DNA from: Lentisphaerae bacterium GWF2_38_69 | GTDB lineage: Bacteria; Verrucomicrobiota; Lentisphaeria; Victivallales; GWF2-38-69 | DNA length: 64,000 bases | Direction of reading: 5' to 3' | Assembly (NCBI GenBank): GCA_001803205.1 | Contig: MHBE01000011.1 | Location: 61,371 to 125,370 of the forward strand | Shown: positions 8,550-16,233 of the stretch, in pieces | How positions within the stretch are numbered: the first letter of the stretch is position 1 | How the letters are laid out: every line of letters starts with the position of its first letter | Notes under the pieces: generated by a model | Databases searched by the model: none | Told to the model about the DNA's origin: nothing | What the model saw: the letters and a program-made list of their open reading frames with translations, nothing else | Translations under genes and position numbers: made by a program

Positions 8550-10190
8550 ATGTTTAAAAACAAAATATTTTCAATCTCACTGATCATAGCAATTCTAAGC
8601 GTTGTTTCCTTCACCCTTTATGCCAAGACAGTTTATGTAATTGAGTTTAATGACTTTCATGGTATGCTGTATGAACACCATTTAGATAAGGACGCAGTGT
8701 CCGGAGCGTTGTACTTTAAAAGCGCCATCGAAAATAAAGTTTCCTCAAATTCAATCGATGCAGATGCCACCGAAGTTCCGGGAGCTGTTCATCTTTCAAA
8801 TATTATAATGGAAAATGCAATGAAAGATAATGAGGGAAGGGATGCTGTAGTAGTAAGCGGAGGAGACAATTACCAGGGAACGATTGTTTCATATGATACT
8901 AAGGGATTGCCTGTAAATCAGATGTTTAAATTAATAGGAACAAAAGTTTCAGCAATTGGTAATCATGAATTTGATTGGGGAACTAAGTATTTTGAACAAT
9001 GGCAGAAGGATGGAGGATTTACTTTTGTCGCTGCTAATTTGCTGGATGACAAGACTGGCAATTGCCCTGCTTGGTGCAAACCGTATGTGATAGAAAATGT
9101 AGATGGAGTTAAAATAGCCTTTATCGGCCTTGTTACACTTGAGACAACTGTAACAACAAGCGCGAAGAATCTCGTAGGACTTCATGTTGCTGACCCGTGG
9201 ACAGTTGCTCAAAAATGGATAGATTACCTTAAGAACGGCAAAGATCCTATGGGCAAACCTGATGTGATAATTGCTTTGACCCACATTCCGTCTTCTCAGG
9301 AAGAAAATGGTAAAATCCTTGGAGAAGAAATAAATTCGCTTTGCACTAAAACAAAAGGTCTGGATGCTGTTCTTTCGGCTCACTCACATCTAAGAGTTTG
9401 CGGAACGATAAATGACATTCCAGTCATTCAGGCTAAGTGTTATGGAAAAATGTATGGAATCCTTGAGATAAAAGTAAATGATTCTACTAATAAGGTTGAA
9501 AGCATTAAACCTTTTGTTTACGATGTACCTTATTCAGGCAAAACTCTTACAGAAAATACTGCAGGCAAAATCCTTGACAAATATCAGGACATAGAAAAAA
9601 AATATTCAAGAGTTATCGGAAAAACTTCCGGCATACCATATAATCCCCAGACTCTCAGCCCGCTAGGAGTCTACATGGCCGAACTTATGGCAAAAGCATC
9701 CGGTTGTCAAATTGCCATGGTTAACCCTTACGGCATAAGGAGCGGACTCGATGCAGGTAATATAAGAGTCGAAGATTTATTCAGAATTTCTCCGTTCAAT
9801 AACACTCTTGTCAGCATGAATGTCACAGGCGCTCAACTCCAGAAAATTATGGAATACGGGCTTTCAGGAAAAATAGGCTGTGTCCAGTTTTACGGCTTGA
9901 ATGTAGTTTATGACAGGTCAAGACCAGTAGGGCAGAGAATTGTTTCAATGTCTCTTCCTGACGGGTTACCAATTGAAAAAGACAAGATTTATTCTCTTTG
10001 TGTAAATGATTTCATGTCCACAGGTGGAGATGGATTTAATTTTGAAGGAGCTAAAGACATGAAAATACATAAAGAACTGTTCGTTCGGGATTTGATGATG
10101 CAGGACATAGAGAAAAGAAAAATCCTCGAACTCCCTCCAGCTACAGAACTTAAAGACATTTCGAAAGAAGAACAAAAAGAAGCGGCATAA
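8550..10190 (+). CDS. Secreted 5'-nucleotidase / UDP-sugar hydrolase family enzyme
   Basis: 546 residues. A signal peptide (about 1-26, ending near LYAK) is followed by the metallophosphatase domain: 'EFNDFHGML' (first metal Asp and His), 'VVSGGDNYQG', 'AIGNHEFDWG' and 'AVLSAHSHLRV'. A C-terminal substrate-binding domain carries 'MVNPYGIRSGLDAGNIRVEDLFRISPF' and 'YSLCVNDFMSTGGDGF'. This order is that of UshA/CD73-type periplasmic nucleotidases, which release phosphate and nucleosides outside the membrane. The exact substrate is not readable. The gene stands alone after a terminator. Confidence 0.9.
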   Translation: MFKNKIFSISLIIAILSVVSFTLYAKTVYVIEFNDFHGMLYEHHLDKDAVSGALYFKSAIENKVSSNSIDADATEVPGAVHLSNIIMENAMKDNEGRDAVVVSGGDNYQGTIVSYDTKGLPVNQMFKLIGTKVSAIGNHEFDWGTKYFEQWQKDGGFTFVAANLLDDKTGNCPAWCKPYVIENVDGVKIAFIGLVTLETTVTTSAKNLVGLHVADPWTVAQKWIDYLKNGKDPMGKPDVIIALTHIPSSQEENGKILGEEINSLCTKTKGLDAVLSAHSHLRVCGTINDIPVIQAKCYGKMYGILEIKVNDSTNKVESIKPFVYDVPYSGKTLTENTAGKILDKYQDIEKKYSRVIGKTSGIPYNPQTLSPLGVYMAELMAKASGCQIAMVNPYGIRSGLDAGNIRVEDLFRISPFNNTLVSMNVTGAQLQKIMEYGLSGKIGCVQFYGLNVVYDRSRPVGQRIVSMSLPDGLPIEKDKIYSLCVNDFMSTGGDGFNFEGAKDMKIHKELFVRDLMMQDIEKRKILELPPATELKDISKEEQKEAA

Positions 10191-10277
10191 TTTTATTATG
10201 ATGTCGTAAGAAATTCTTTTGGCATTTATAAATCATTGAGAGACTTTTGTTTGCCATGAATTGTTTTTAGGATAATA

Positions 10278-11057
10278 ATGAATAAAAGCATAGTAGAAGT
10301 TTTTGGTAGCGCATACCGCATACTTGAAAAAGAGAATCTCTTTCCTGTATTTGGAGAATCCCCATTCAATAGAAATGACTTGCTAGCAAGCCGAAAAATC
10401 CTTGATAAAGGAGATAGAATCAAGATAAAAGATATATCTATTTTAAAGACCTATGTATCAAGATATCCTCAAACTCCTGAGTTCAAGCATAATCTTGCAA
10501 TGGCTTATGATTATCTCGGAGAAGATGATGAATGCGAGAGCATTTTACAGTCCCTTGTTCAAGAGCATCCATTATATCTTCAGGGGATTATCAGCCTTAC
10601 AAAGTTTATGCGCTATAGGGATGATTTCAGCTATCTGGAAGTAATGGCAGGGAAGAAATTTGATTTAAATAGGATTTGCCCTGCCAGAGCCGGCTTTTTG
10701 GTTGGAGAAATAATGCTATTCTATGCCATGGCTATCGCTTACTACCTTGATAGTAAGGATATTGAAACAGCTGAAAGAATACATAAGGATTTATGTGATG
10801 TAGATAGTGATTCACCTATGCTGGAAATTATTGAGAGCGATATTGAGGAAGCAAAGGAGATTTTCGGTGAAGACGAACTTCAGGAAGGAAACAGGTTTGC
10901 CCCGGACAAAGGTTATAACGAAGCATTAAAGAGAAACGATGCTCCGGAATTCATTAATCAGGCTGTTTCAATCTTGTATTCTAAGGAAATCTTATCAGAA
11001 GACAATGTGAACACTCTTTACTTGAAAGATTTCAGTAATTTTCCTAAGCAAACCTAA
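10278..11057 (+). CDS. TPR-like protein; probably the N-terminal half of a gene split by an in-frame stop
   Basis: 259 residues, mostly helical, with one readable TPR-type unit ('TPEFKHNLAMAYDYLGEDDECESILQSLVQEHP', about residues 68-100, quoted here only as its central pattern of paired helices) and a second helical hairpin at about 160-185. No enzyme motif is seen. The frame ends at TAA (11055-11057), and the same frame then continues open, without another stop, into the downstream DUF1186/SEC-C gene. The text on both sides of the TAA reads like one helix (FPKQT, then [15 protein letters not shown]). The two pieces are therefore probably one ancestral gene of about 520 codons. Codon use matches the surroundings. 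Confidence 0.6.
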   Translation: MNKSIVEVFGSAYRILEKENLFPVFGESPFNRNDLLASRKILDKGDRIKIKDISILKTYVSRYPQTPEFKHNLAMAYDYLGEDDECESILQSLVQEHPLYLQGIISLTKFMRYRDDFSYLEVMAGKKFDLNRICPARAGFLVGEIMLFYAMAIAYYLDSKDIETAERIHKDLCDVDSDSPMLEIIESDIEEAKEIFGEDELQEGNRFAPDKGYNEALKRNDAPEFINQAVSILYSKEILSEDNVNTLYLKDFSNFPKQT

Positions 11058-11111
11058 ATTGAGGATCTAAAAAAGATCATCTATGATGCAGTTTACAGAT
11101 ATAAACACTTC

Positions 11112-11852
11112 ATGAGAAAACCTGATTTAATAGCTAATACTTATCCGCTTAATGCAGTGCTGCTTCTTAGTGAACATGATGAAGCTTCTTCGATAGAGAC
11201 TATATTGGCTCTTCTCCGGCAGGGGCATGATTTTCTTAAGTTATATTTTGGCGAAACTTGGTCTGATACCGCTCAATATATTATCTATAAGTATGGAATG
11301 AACCATTTGGATAAGCTTAAAGCATTTATGCTGGAGGAGAGCATTTATCCTTTGGCTAAGTGCACTATTTCCGATGCTCTTACCAGAAAGGCTCATGATA
11401 AACCTTCTTATTCTGAAGCAGTAAGAAAATGGCATGATGAAGTGCTGGAATTTTATTATGAGCATATAAACAATAACAAACTTATAGACAGTAATCTTAT
11501 AACTGAACTTCTGGGAAATATACCTGACTTTGATAATTCCATTGCCGATTCTGAACTGGCCATGAAGCTCTTTGAAGTTAAAGATTTGATAAATGAACAC
11601 ATATATGGCACTTATGATGAATGGAAAGAATATTGTCTGCACGAGTGTCCAAATGAGTTTGAACCGATGCCAAAGAATATTTCTGCCTTACTGCGTGAAC
11701 TTCACGACAGGTATTTTATTTCACAGGAACAACAAGAACTATTTTCATCTTTGATACCGAAACAGCGTCTAGTTGACGAGAAAATTGTCGGACGGAATGA
11801 CCCGTGTCCGTGCGGCAGTGGCAAAAAATACAAAAAGTGCTGCTTGAAATAG
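11112..11852 (+). CDS. DUF1186-like protein with C-terminal SEC-C zinc motif
   Basis: 246 residues from the first ATG. The body is helical and resembles DUF1186 proteins, which consist of short helical repeats; the last 22 residues are a complete SEC-C motif, '[18 protein letters not shown]', as at the end of SecA, which binds zinc. SEC-C proteins of this kind are not secretion ATPases. The reading frame is open back to 11058, directly after the TAA of the preceding gene, and those 18 codons look coding, so translation may start at a non-ATG codon or the gene may be the downstream half of a split gene. No ribosome-binding site precedes the ATG at 11112. Confidence 0.6.
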   Translation: MRKPDLIANTYPLNAVLLLSEHDEASSIETILALLRQGHDFLKLYFGETWSDTAQYIIYKYGMNHLDKLKAFMLEESIYPLAKCTISDALTRKAHDKPSYSEAVRKWHDEVLEFYYEHINNNKLIDSNLITELLGNIPDFDNSIADSELAMKLFEVKDLINEHIYGTYDEWKEYCLHECPNEFEPMPKNISALLRELHDRYFISQEQQELFSSLIPKQRLVDEKIVGRNDPCPCGSGKKYKKCCLK

Positions 11853-11984
11853 AGCGTAACAAGGGTAATAAATCCCGCCCGAAAATACATAGTTTTCTCT
11901 ATCGAATTAAAACTATTACAGGTTATACTCCAAAAAAGTGAATGATTATCAGAAGAGAAACTGGAGATTATAACTAAAATAAAA

Positions 11985-12347
11985 GTGCAAGGCATTGATA
12001 TAAATGTAATATCAGTTAATGAGGATGATTACATTTCTCTGACTGATATGCTCAAGGCAAAGGGTGGAGACTTTTTTGTATCTGATTGGTTGCGAAATCG
12101 CAATACAGTTGAGTTTTTAGGGATTTGGGAGAGAATATACAACCGAGATTTCAATTATGGCGAATTCGCCATAATTAGAAGCCAAACTGGATTAAATAGT
12201 TATAAAATAAGTGTCAAAGAGTGGGTTGAAAAGACCAACGCTATTGGGTTGAAAGCAACAACTGGTAGATATGGTGATATTTCGCAACTTGTTTGTCTTT
12301 CTAATCTTGAAAATCTTAACGCACATTTTATCAATGAAAATAATTGA
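11985..12347 (+). pseudogene. KilA-N domain gene with internal deletion
   Basis: 120 codons from GTG. The first 98 or so match the KilA-N DNA-binding family: 'VNEDDYISLTDMLKAK', 'DWLRNRNTVEFLGIWERIYN', 'SYKISVKEWVEKTNAIGLKATTGRYG'. Full-length relatives then continue with a conserved 'GTYAHKDIAFEF...' section and end with a segment like 'QLVVLSNLESINA'. Here 'GRYG' joins straight onto 'DISQLVCLSNLENLNAHFI', so the middle (well over 100 residues) is gone, and the tail is cut short. The DNA-binding part is intact, so a short protein could still act. Frame upstream of GTG is open to 11946 (KLEIITKIKV), so a CTG or ATT start is possible. Confidence 0.7.
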
Positions 12348-12363
12348 AGTGACTGTAACATAA

Positions 12364-13266
12364 ATGAACACTCGTCTTCCAGTTTTTAACCGACAGAAAT
12401 TTATATTGATGTTTATCAAAGCAGCAGATGGAAATCTTTCAAAACTAGACTTCCAGAAGCTCTTGTTTTTGTATCACAGGCAATGTAGTTCTTTATTCTA
12501 CGATTTTATTCCTTATCACTACGGATGCTATTCATTCCAGGCAAATGCAGACTTGGAAACGCTTCAAAACCTGGGGTGGCTCAAAGTGGGCGAGAAAGAG
12601 ATAACCCTTTTGAAATATCCTGAGAAAGGCATAGAAGTTAATTTTCAACAGGCAATTGAACTTAAGAAGTTTATGTCTGCTAATGTTAGTTTAAGGGGAG
12701 ATGAGTTGATAAAATTTGTGTATAAAAATCATCCTTATTATGCTATAAAGAGTAGAATTGTTAGTTCGTCAGGCCTTAATAATTCAGAGATAGCAGAAAT
12801 AAAGAGGGCCAAGTCCGAGTGCATAGAAAGCGATACAGTTTTATTTACTATCGGTTATGAAGGATCTTCCTTGGAATCTTACATCAACAAGTTGATACAA
12901 AAAGATGTACGGTTGCTCTGTGATGTTCGTAACAATCCTTTGAGTCGTAAATATGGCTTTTCAAAAGCGCCCTTATCCATAATTCTCCTTAAGATTGGCA
13001 TAGAATATATCCATATACCTGAACTTGGAATACATTCAGAAGAGCGCAAAAACCTCAACGATGTGAACGATTATAAAAATCTCTTTGAAGATTATGCAAA
13101 CTCATTGCAGAATAAGAAGATGTCCATCGAAAAAGTCTTCGACCTCATAAATAGACATAAAAGAGTGGCTTTGACATGTTTTGAGAAAGAACCCAAGCAC
13201 TGCCACAGATACTATCTTAGCAGATTTATAGAAACTGAATATGGAATTAAGACGGCGGACTTATGA
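12364..13266 (+). CDS. DUF4065-like winged-helix / DUF488 fusion protein
   Basis: 300 residues in two parts. Residues 1-130 resemble the SocA/DUF4065-type domain: 'KLDFQKLLFLYHRQ' and 'YDFIPYHYGCYSFQANADLETLQNLGWL' fit its 'KLQKLLY...PYGPF...DL..L' pattern. Residues 155-298 are DUF488: 'FTIGYEGSSLESYINKL', 'LCDVRNNPLSRKYGFSK', 'YIHIPELG' and 'VALTCFEKEPKHCHRYYLS', which includes the conserved Cys and CHR group. DUF488 function is unknown. The gene starts 17 bases after the KilA-N remnant and its TGA overlaps the ATG of the next gene (ATGA), so the pair is translationally coupled. Confidence 0.8.
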   Translation: MNTRLPVFNRQKFILMFIKAADGNLSKLDFQKLLFLYHRQCSSLFYDFIPYHYGCYSFQANADLETLQNLGWLKVGEKEITLLKYPEKGIEVNFQQAIELKKFMSANVSLRGDELIKFVYKNHPYYAIKSRIVSSSGLNNSEIAEIKRAKSECIESDTVLFTIGYEGSSLESYINKLIQKDVRLLCDVRNNPLSRKYGFSKAPLSIILLKIGIEYIHIPELGIHSEERKNLNDVNDYKNLFEDYANSLQNKKMSIEKVFDLINRHKRVALTCFEKEPKHCHRYYLSRFIETEYGIKTADL

Positions 13267-14096
13267 GCGAACTTAAAAAGGTTTTGATAACAGTTAAAAC
13301 TTATCCTACTCTTTCAAAAAAATATGATGAACTCGTCTGTACTGCCGGAATTCTGGAAGACAGTTCTTGGATTCGAATATATCCGCTGCCTTTTAGGAAA
13401 CTGGATTATGATACCCGATATAACAAATATCAATGGATTGAAGTTCCTCTCGAAAAAAACAAAAGCGATCCAAGACCAGAAAGCTATCGTCCGACCAATA
13501 TTGATAAAATTAAACTTTTGGACACTATTACGACAAAAGATGATTGGTCTGAGCGCAGGAAGGTAATAATCAATAAGGGAAAAGCCTATACTAATCTGAC
13601 CAAACTTATTGAAAAAGCTAAAAAGAATGAGTTATCTCTAGCGACATTCAAACCTTCTAAAATATTGGATCTCACCATAGAAGAAACCGATAGAGACTGG
13701 CCGAAAGACAAGCTGGATTTGCTTAAATTAAAGTCTAAGCAATTGGATTTATTTCAAACTCTGGAAGAAATAGAAAAAGAGTTCTCAATAGTGCCTAAAC
13801 TTCCATATAAGTTTTCATATAAATTTACCGATGACAAAGGTCAGAAGTCAACATTGATGATAGAAGATTGGGAAATAGGAGCCTTATATTGGAATTGTCT
13901 CAAGAGCTCTAATTGGGATGAAAAAGCTGCCTCTGAGAAGGTTAAGGATAAATATTTCAGAGAGTTTTCTAATAGGGATTTATATCTATTTTTGGGAACT
14001 ACTCAAAGGCACCATTTTACCGCACCGAATCCATTTGTCATTATAGGCGTTTTCTATCCGCCATTTATAACTCAGCCGAACCTTTTTGATTTTTAA
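13263..14096 (+). CDS. Unrecognised protein coupled to the DUF488 gene
   Basis: 277 residues with no signal peptide or membrane segment. I do not recognise a named domain. Visible features are an N-terminal beta-rich part ('KKVLITVKTYPTLSKKYDELVCTAG' is the opening theme: a strand followed by 'YDE.VCTAG'), 'SWIRIYPLPFRKLD', a charged helix with many Lys and Glu (about 95-165), then 'DWEIGALYWNC' and a C-terminal 'LFLGTTQRHHFTAPNPFVIIG'. The tandem His-His and Thr-Thr-Gln-Arg there could be a site. The start overlaps the upstream stop by four bases, strongly implying joint expression and a shared function with the DUF488 fusion. Confidence 0.75.
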   Translation: MSELKKVLITVKTYPTLSKKYDELVCTAGILEDSSWIRIYPLPFRKLDYDTRYNKYQWIEVPLEKNKSDPRPESYRPTNIDKIKLLDTITTKDDWSERRKVIINKGKAYTNLTKLIEKAKKNELSLATFKPSKILDLTIEETDRDWPKDKLDLLKLKSKQLDLFQTLEEIEKEFSIVPKLPYKFSYKFTDDKGQKSTLMIEDWEIGALYWNCLKSSNWDEKAASEKVKDKYFREFSNRDLYLFLGTTQRHHFTAPNPFVIIGVFYPPFITQPNLFDF

Positions 14097-14127
14097 ATCT
14101 TTTGACTGAAAATAGGAGATTAGTAAT

Positions 14128-14871
14128 ATGTCGATTCTTCATACAAAATTTCTGGTTCATTGGACAGGTAAAGACTTCCATATTGATAGAAATAACCTTA
14201 CTGACCAAGATAGGAAAAAATATGTAGATAGGCTGAAGGATATTCTTGATCATGGTTTCTATATGAACAAAGGTTCTGAGATGCTATGGGATACAAAAGA
14301 TCAATGGATTCAGGCTAAAATAGCTCGTACTTGTTTTACTGAAATTAAACTTTCTTTAGCTCGTAAACATGCAGAAAGATATGGCCTTCTCGGAATAAGA
14401 GTGGATAGGAATTTTATTTTAGAGAGATACGGCAATCCTGTCTTCTACCAATACAACGGAAAGTTTAATTGCATAGCTGAAAACTTAAGGCTTGTAAGAG
14501 ACTACTTGGAAAAACGAGATGAAACAGAGAAAAAATCAAATGAAGAAAGCTGGCTCAGAAAACTGGAAGTTATTCTTGTGTATTGTAAAAATATGAATGA
14601 AAGAGATGTGGATGAGTATCCTTATTATGATGAACTTGAGTGGCGTATTATTGATTTTAGAAAGCTTCTAGACGAAGAGAAAATTAAACAGGTCGGGAAA
14701 GATAAGAACGGAAATTCTGTGTTCCGTATTCTTTTGAAGCCGGAAGATATTAAGATAATGGTGTTTCCTGACGATAAAACACGGGATATGGCTTTGCTTG
14801 ACAACTTTATTCGAGACAGTAGGAGAAAAAATTGGATTATTACGACACTTGATGACTGTGAGCATTTTTAA
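14128..14871 (+). CDS. AbiGi-like protein (putative abortive-infection antitoxin family)
   Basis: 247 residues. The layout matches AbiGi-type proteins: an opening 'FLVHWTGK' where relatives have 'LVHFT..', a helix ending 'LKDILDHGF', 'ARTCFTEIKLSLARKHAERYGLLGI', 'FILERYGNPVFYQY', then a variable helical part and 'ELEWRIID' (about 168-176). AbiGi was named as the antitoxin half of a phage-resistance pair; the toxin AbiGii is not adjacent here. Similarity is judged by pattern only. A ribosome-binding site (AGGAG) lies 9 bases ahead of ATG. It is 31 bases behind the coupled pair and may belong to the same operon. Confidence 0.6.
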   Translation: MSILHTKFLVHWTGKDFHIDRNNLTDQDRKKYVDRLKDILDHGFYMNKGSEMLWDTKDQWIQAKIARTCFTEIKLSLARKHAERYGLLGIRVDRNFILERYGNPVFYQYNGKFNCIAENLRLVRDYLEKRDETEKKSNEESWLRKLEVILVYCKNMNERDVDEYPYYDELEWRIIDFRKLLDEEKIKQVGKDKNGNSVFRILLKPEDIKIMVFPDDKTRDMALLDNFIRDSRRKNWIITTLDDCEHF

Positions 14872-14872
14872 A

Positions 14873-16108
14873 ATGAAGAACAAAACAATATTATCAGCGA
14901 GACATGTTGTTACTATATTGCTGGTATTTTATTTATTTTCGTTTCGAAGTTATTGCGGTGACAAAGTAAAGCTTGGGATTGATAATATTGACTCTTATCT
15001 GAAAGTTTTTGAAGGCAAGAGGGTAGGGCTTATTACCAATCAGACCGGGTTGAATTCTGAGTTTGTACCGACTATAGACATTCTCAAAGCCAAGACCGAA
15101 TTGAAGGCTTTATATTGTCCGGAACATGGCATTCGAGGCGATGCAGGCCCTGGGGATAATGTTGATTCATACACTGATTCCAAATCTGGACTTCCTGTTT
15201 ACAGTCTTTACAAAAACGGGACAGGCATTCCTCCTGCAAAGGAGGATATTGAAGGGATTGATATTCTTGCTTATGATGTACAGGATGTCGGAGCCAGATT
15301 TTACACATATATTTCGACAATGTATCAGTCGATGAAAGCCTGCAAAAAATATGATAAGGAGTTTATCGTTTTTGATCGGCCAGATCCGATATCAGGAAAC
15401 ATTGTTGAAGGCGGCATTACAGGAAGAGACTATGTCTCCTTTGTCGGTATTGCGCCTATTCCAGGCAGATATGGTTTAACCTGCGGAGAGCTGGCAAAAT
15501 ATCTTAATGATAGCATGAAAATCGGATGCAAGTTAACAGTTATTCCTATGAATAATTGGAAACGCAACATGTTTTGGCAGAATACTAAGCTTTTATGGAT
15601 TCCAACTTCGCCTAATATTCCGACTGCGGAAACTGCGATTGTGTATGCTGGAACATGTTTCTTTGAGGGGACTAATCTTTCTGTTGGGCGTGGAACAGCC
15701 ATGCCATTTTTGCAAATAGGCGCTCCGTGGATAAAAGATCCGGAAAAACTCGCTGATGGGATGAATAAACTTCAGCTAAACGGCGTAAAATTCAGAGGGC
15801 TCTATTTTGCACCGCTGGCTGATATGTATAAAGGAGAGCTTTGCGGCGGAATAGGAATTTGCGTGACCGATAGAAAAAATTTTAGAGCAGTCGAAGTTGC
15901 AGTCAAACTTTTATTCAAAATAAGAGAGCTGTACAATAATAAGTTTGAGTTCAGGTCTCCTGCTAAAGACGGCAGATACTGGATAGATCTTCTTACAGGC
16001 AGCAGCATGCTAAGAACATCTGATTCGGCTGAAAAAGTTTTGCGGGACTGGAAAGTTCAATCTGAAGAGTTTAAAAATAAAACTAAAAAGTATTATATCT
16101 ATCAATAA
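14873..16108 (+). CDS. namZ: Exported DUF1343 protein, NamZ-type exo-beta-N-acetylmuramidase
   Basis: 411 residues from ATG 14873, which is chosen because the signal peptide (ILSARHVVTILLVFYLFSF) then lies at the N-terminus; an earlier in-frame start at 14798 would overlap the AbiGi-like gene by 74 bases. DUF1343 enzymes related to NamZ remove terminal MurNAc from peptidoglycan fragments for wall recycling. Motifs seen are 'GLITNQTGL', 'CPEHGIRGDAGPGD', 'YDVQDVGARFYTYISTM', 'FDRPDPISG' and 'NWKRNMFW'. No other wall-recycling gene is adjacent. The gene starts one base after the previous stop. Confidence 0.85.
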   Translation: MKNKTILSARHVVTILLVFYLFSFRSYCGDKVKLGIDNIDSYLKVFEGKRVGLITNQTGLNSEFVPTIDILKAKTELKALYCPEHGIRGDAGPGDNVDSYTDSKSGLPVYSLYKNGTGIPPAKEDIEGIDILAYDVQDVGARFYTYISTMYQSMKACKKYDKEFIVFDRPDPISGNIVEGGITGRDYVSFVGIAPIPGRYGLTCGELAKYLNDSMKIGCKLTVIPMNNWKRNMFWQNTKLLWIPTSPNIPTAETAIVYAGTCFFEGTNLSVGRGTAMPFLQIGAPWIKDPEKLADGMNKLQLNGVKFRGLYFAPLADMYKGELCGGIGICVTDRKNFRAVEVAVKLLFKIRELYNNKFEFRSPAKDGRYWIDLLTGSSMLRTSDSAEKVLRDWKVQSEEFKNKTKKYYIYQ

Positions 16109-16116
16109 AGGCTGTT

Positions 16117-16233
16117 ATGAAAATGCAAGATGCTCCTTATTTCAAACTTCAAAACCAGAACGGGAATGAAGTTTCACTTAACAAAAACTGAATATCTTAC
16201 GAGCTAGACGCCTGCAATACAGAATATGAATAA
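16117..16233 (+). pseudogene. Remnant of a bcp-type peroxiredoxin gene
   Basis: A reading frame beginning at ATG 16117 gives MKMQDAPYFKLQNQNGNEVS then LNKN and a TGA at 16189-16191. This matches the start of thioredoxin-dependent peroxiredoxins (APDF.L.DQ.G..VSL). In the same frame after the stop comes 'ELDACNTEYE' and a TAA, resembling the 'TEACNFRDEY' section that follows the peroxidatic Cys. About 20 codons between the two, including the catalytic Cys, are missing. The following exporter starts inside this remnant, at 16226. Short matches only, so a deletion derivative is inferred rather than proven. Confidence 0.5.

Noticed and set aside
11055..11057. TAA as a recoded amino acid codon in a variant code
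   Set aside because: TAA ends many genes in this window as a normal stop, and RF1 is present. Only this one place is odd, so mutation is likelier than recoding.
14798..14872. Start of NamZ at 14798 within the AbiGi-like gene
   Set aside because: It would put 25 residues before the signal peptide and overlap the previous gene by 74 bases. ATG 14873 places the signal at the N-terminus.
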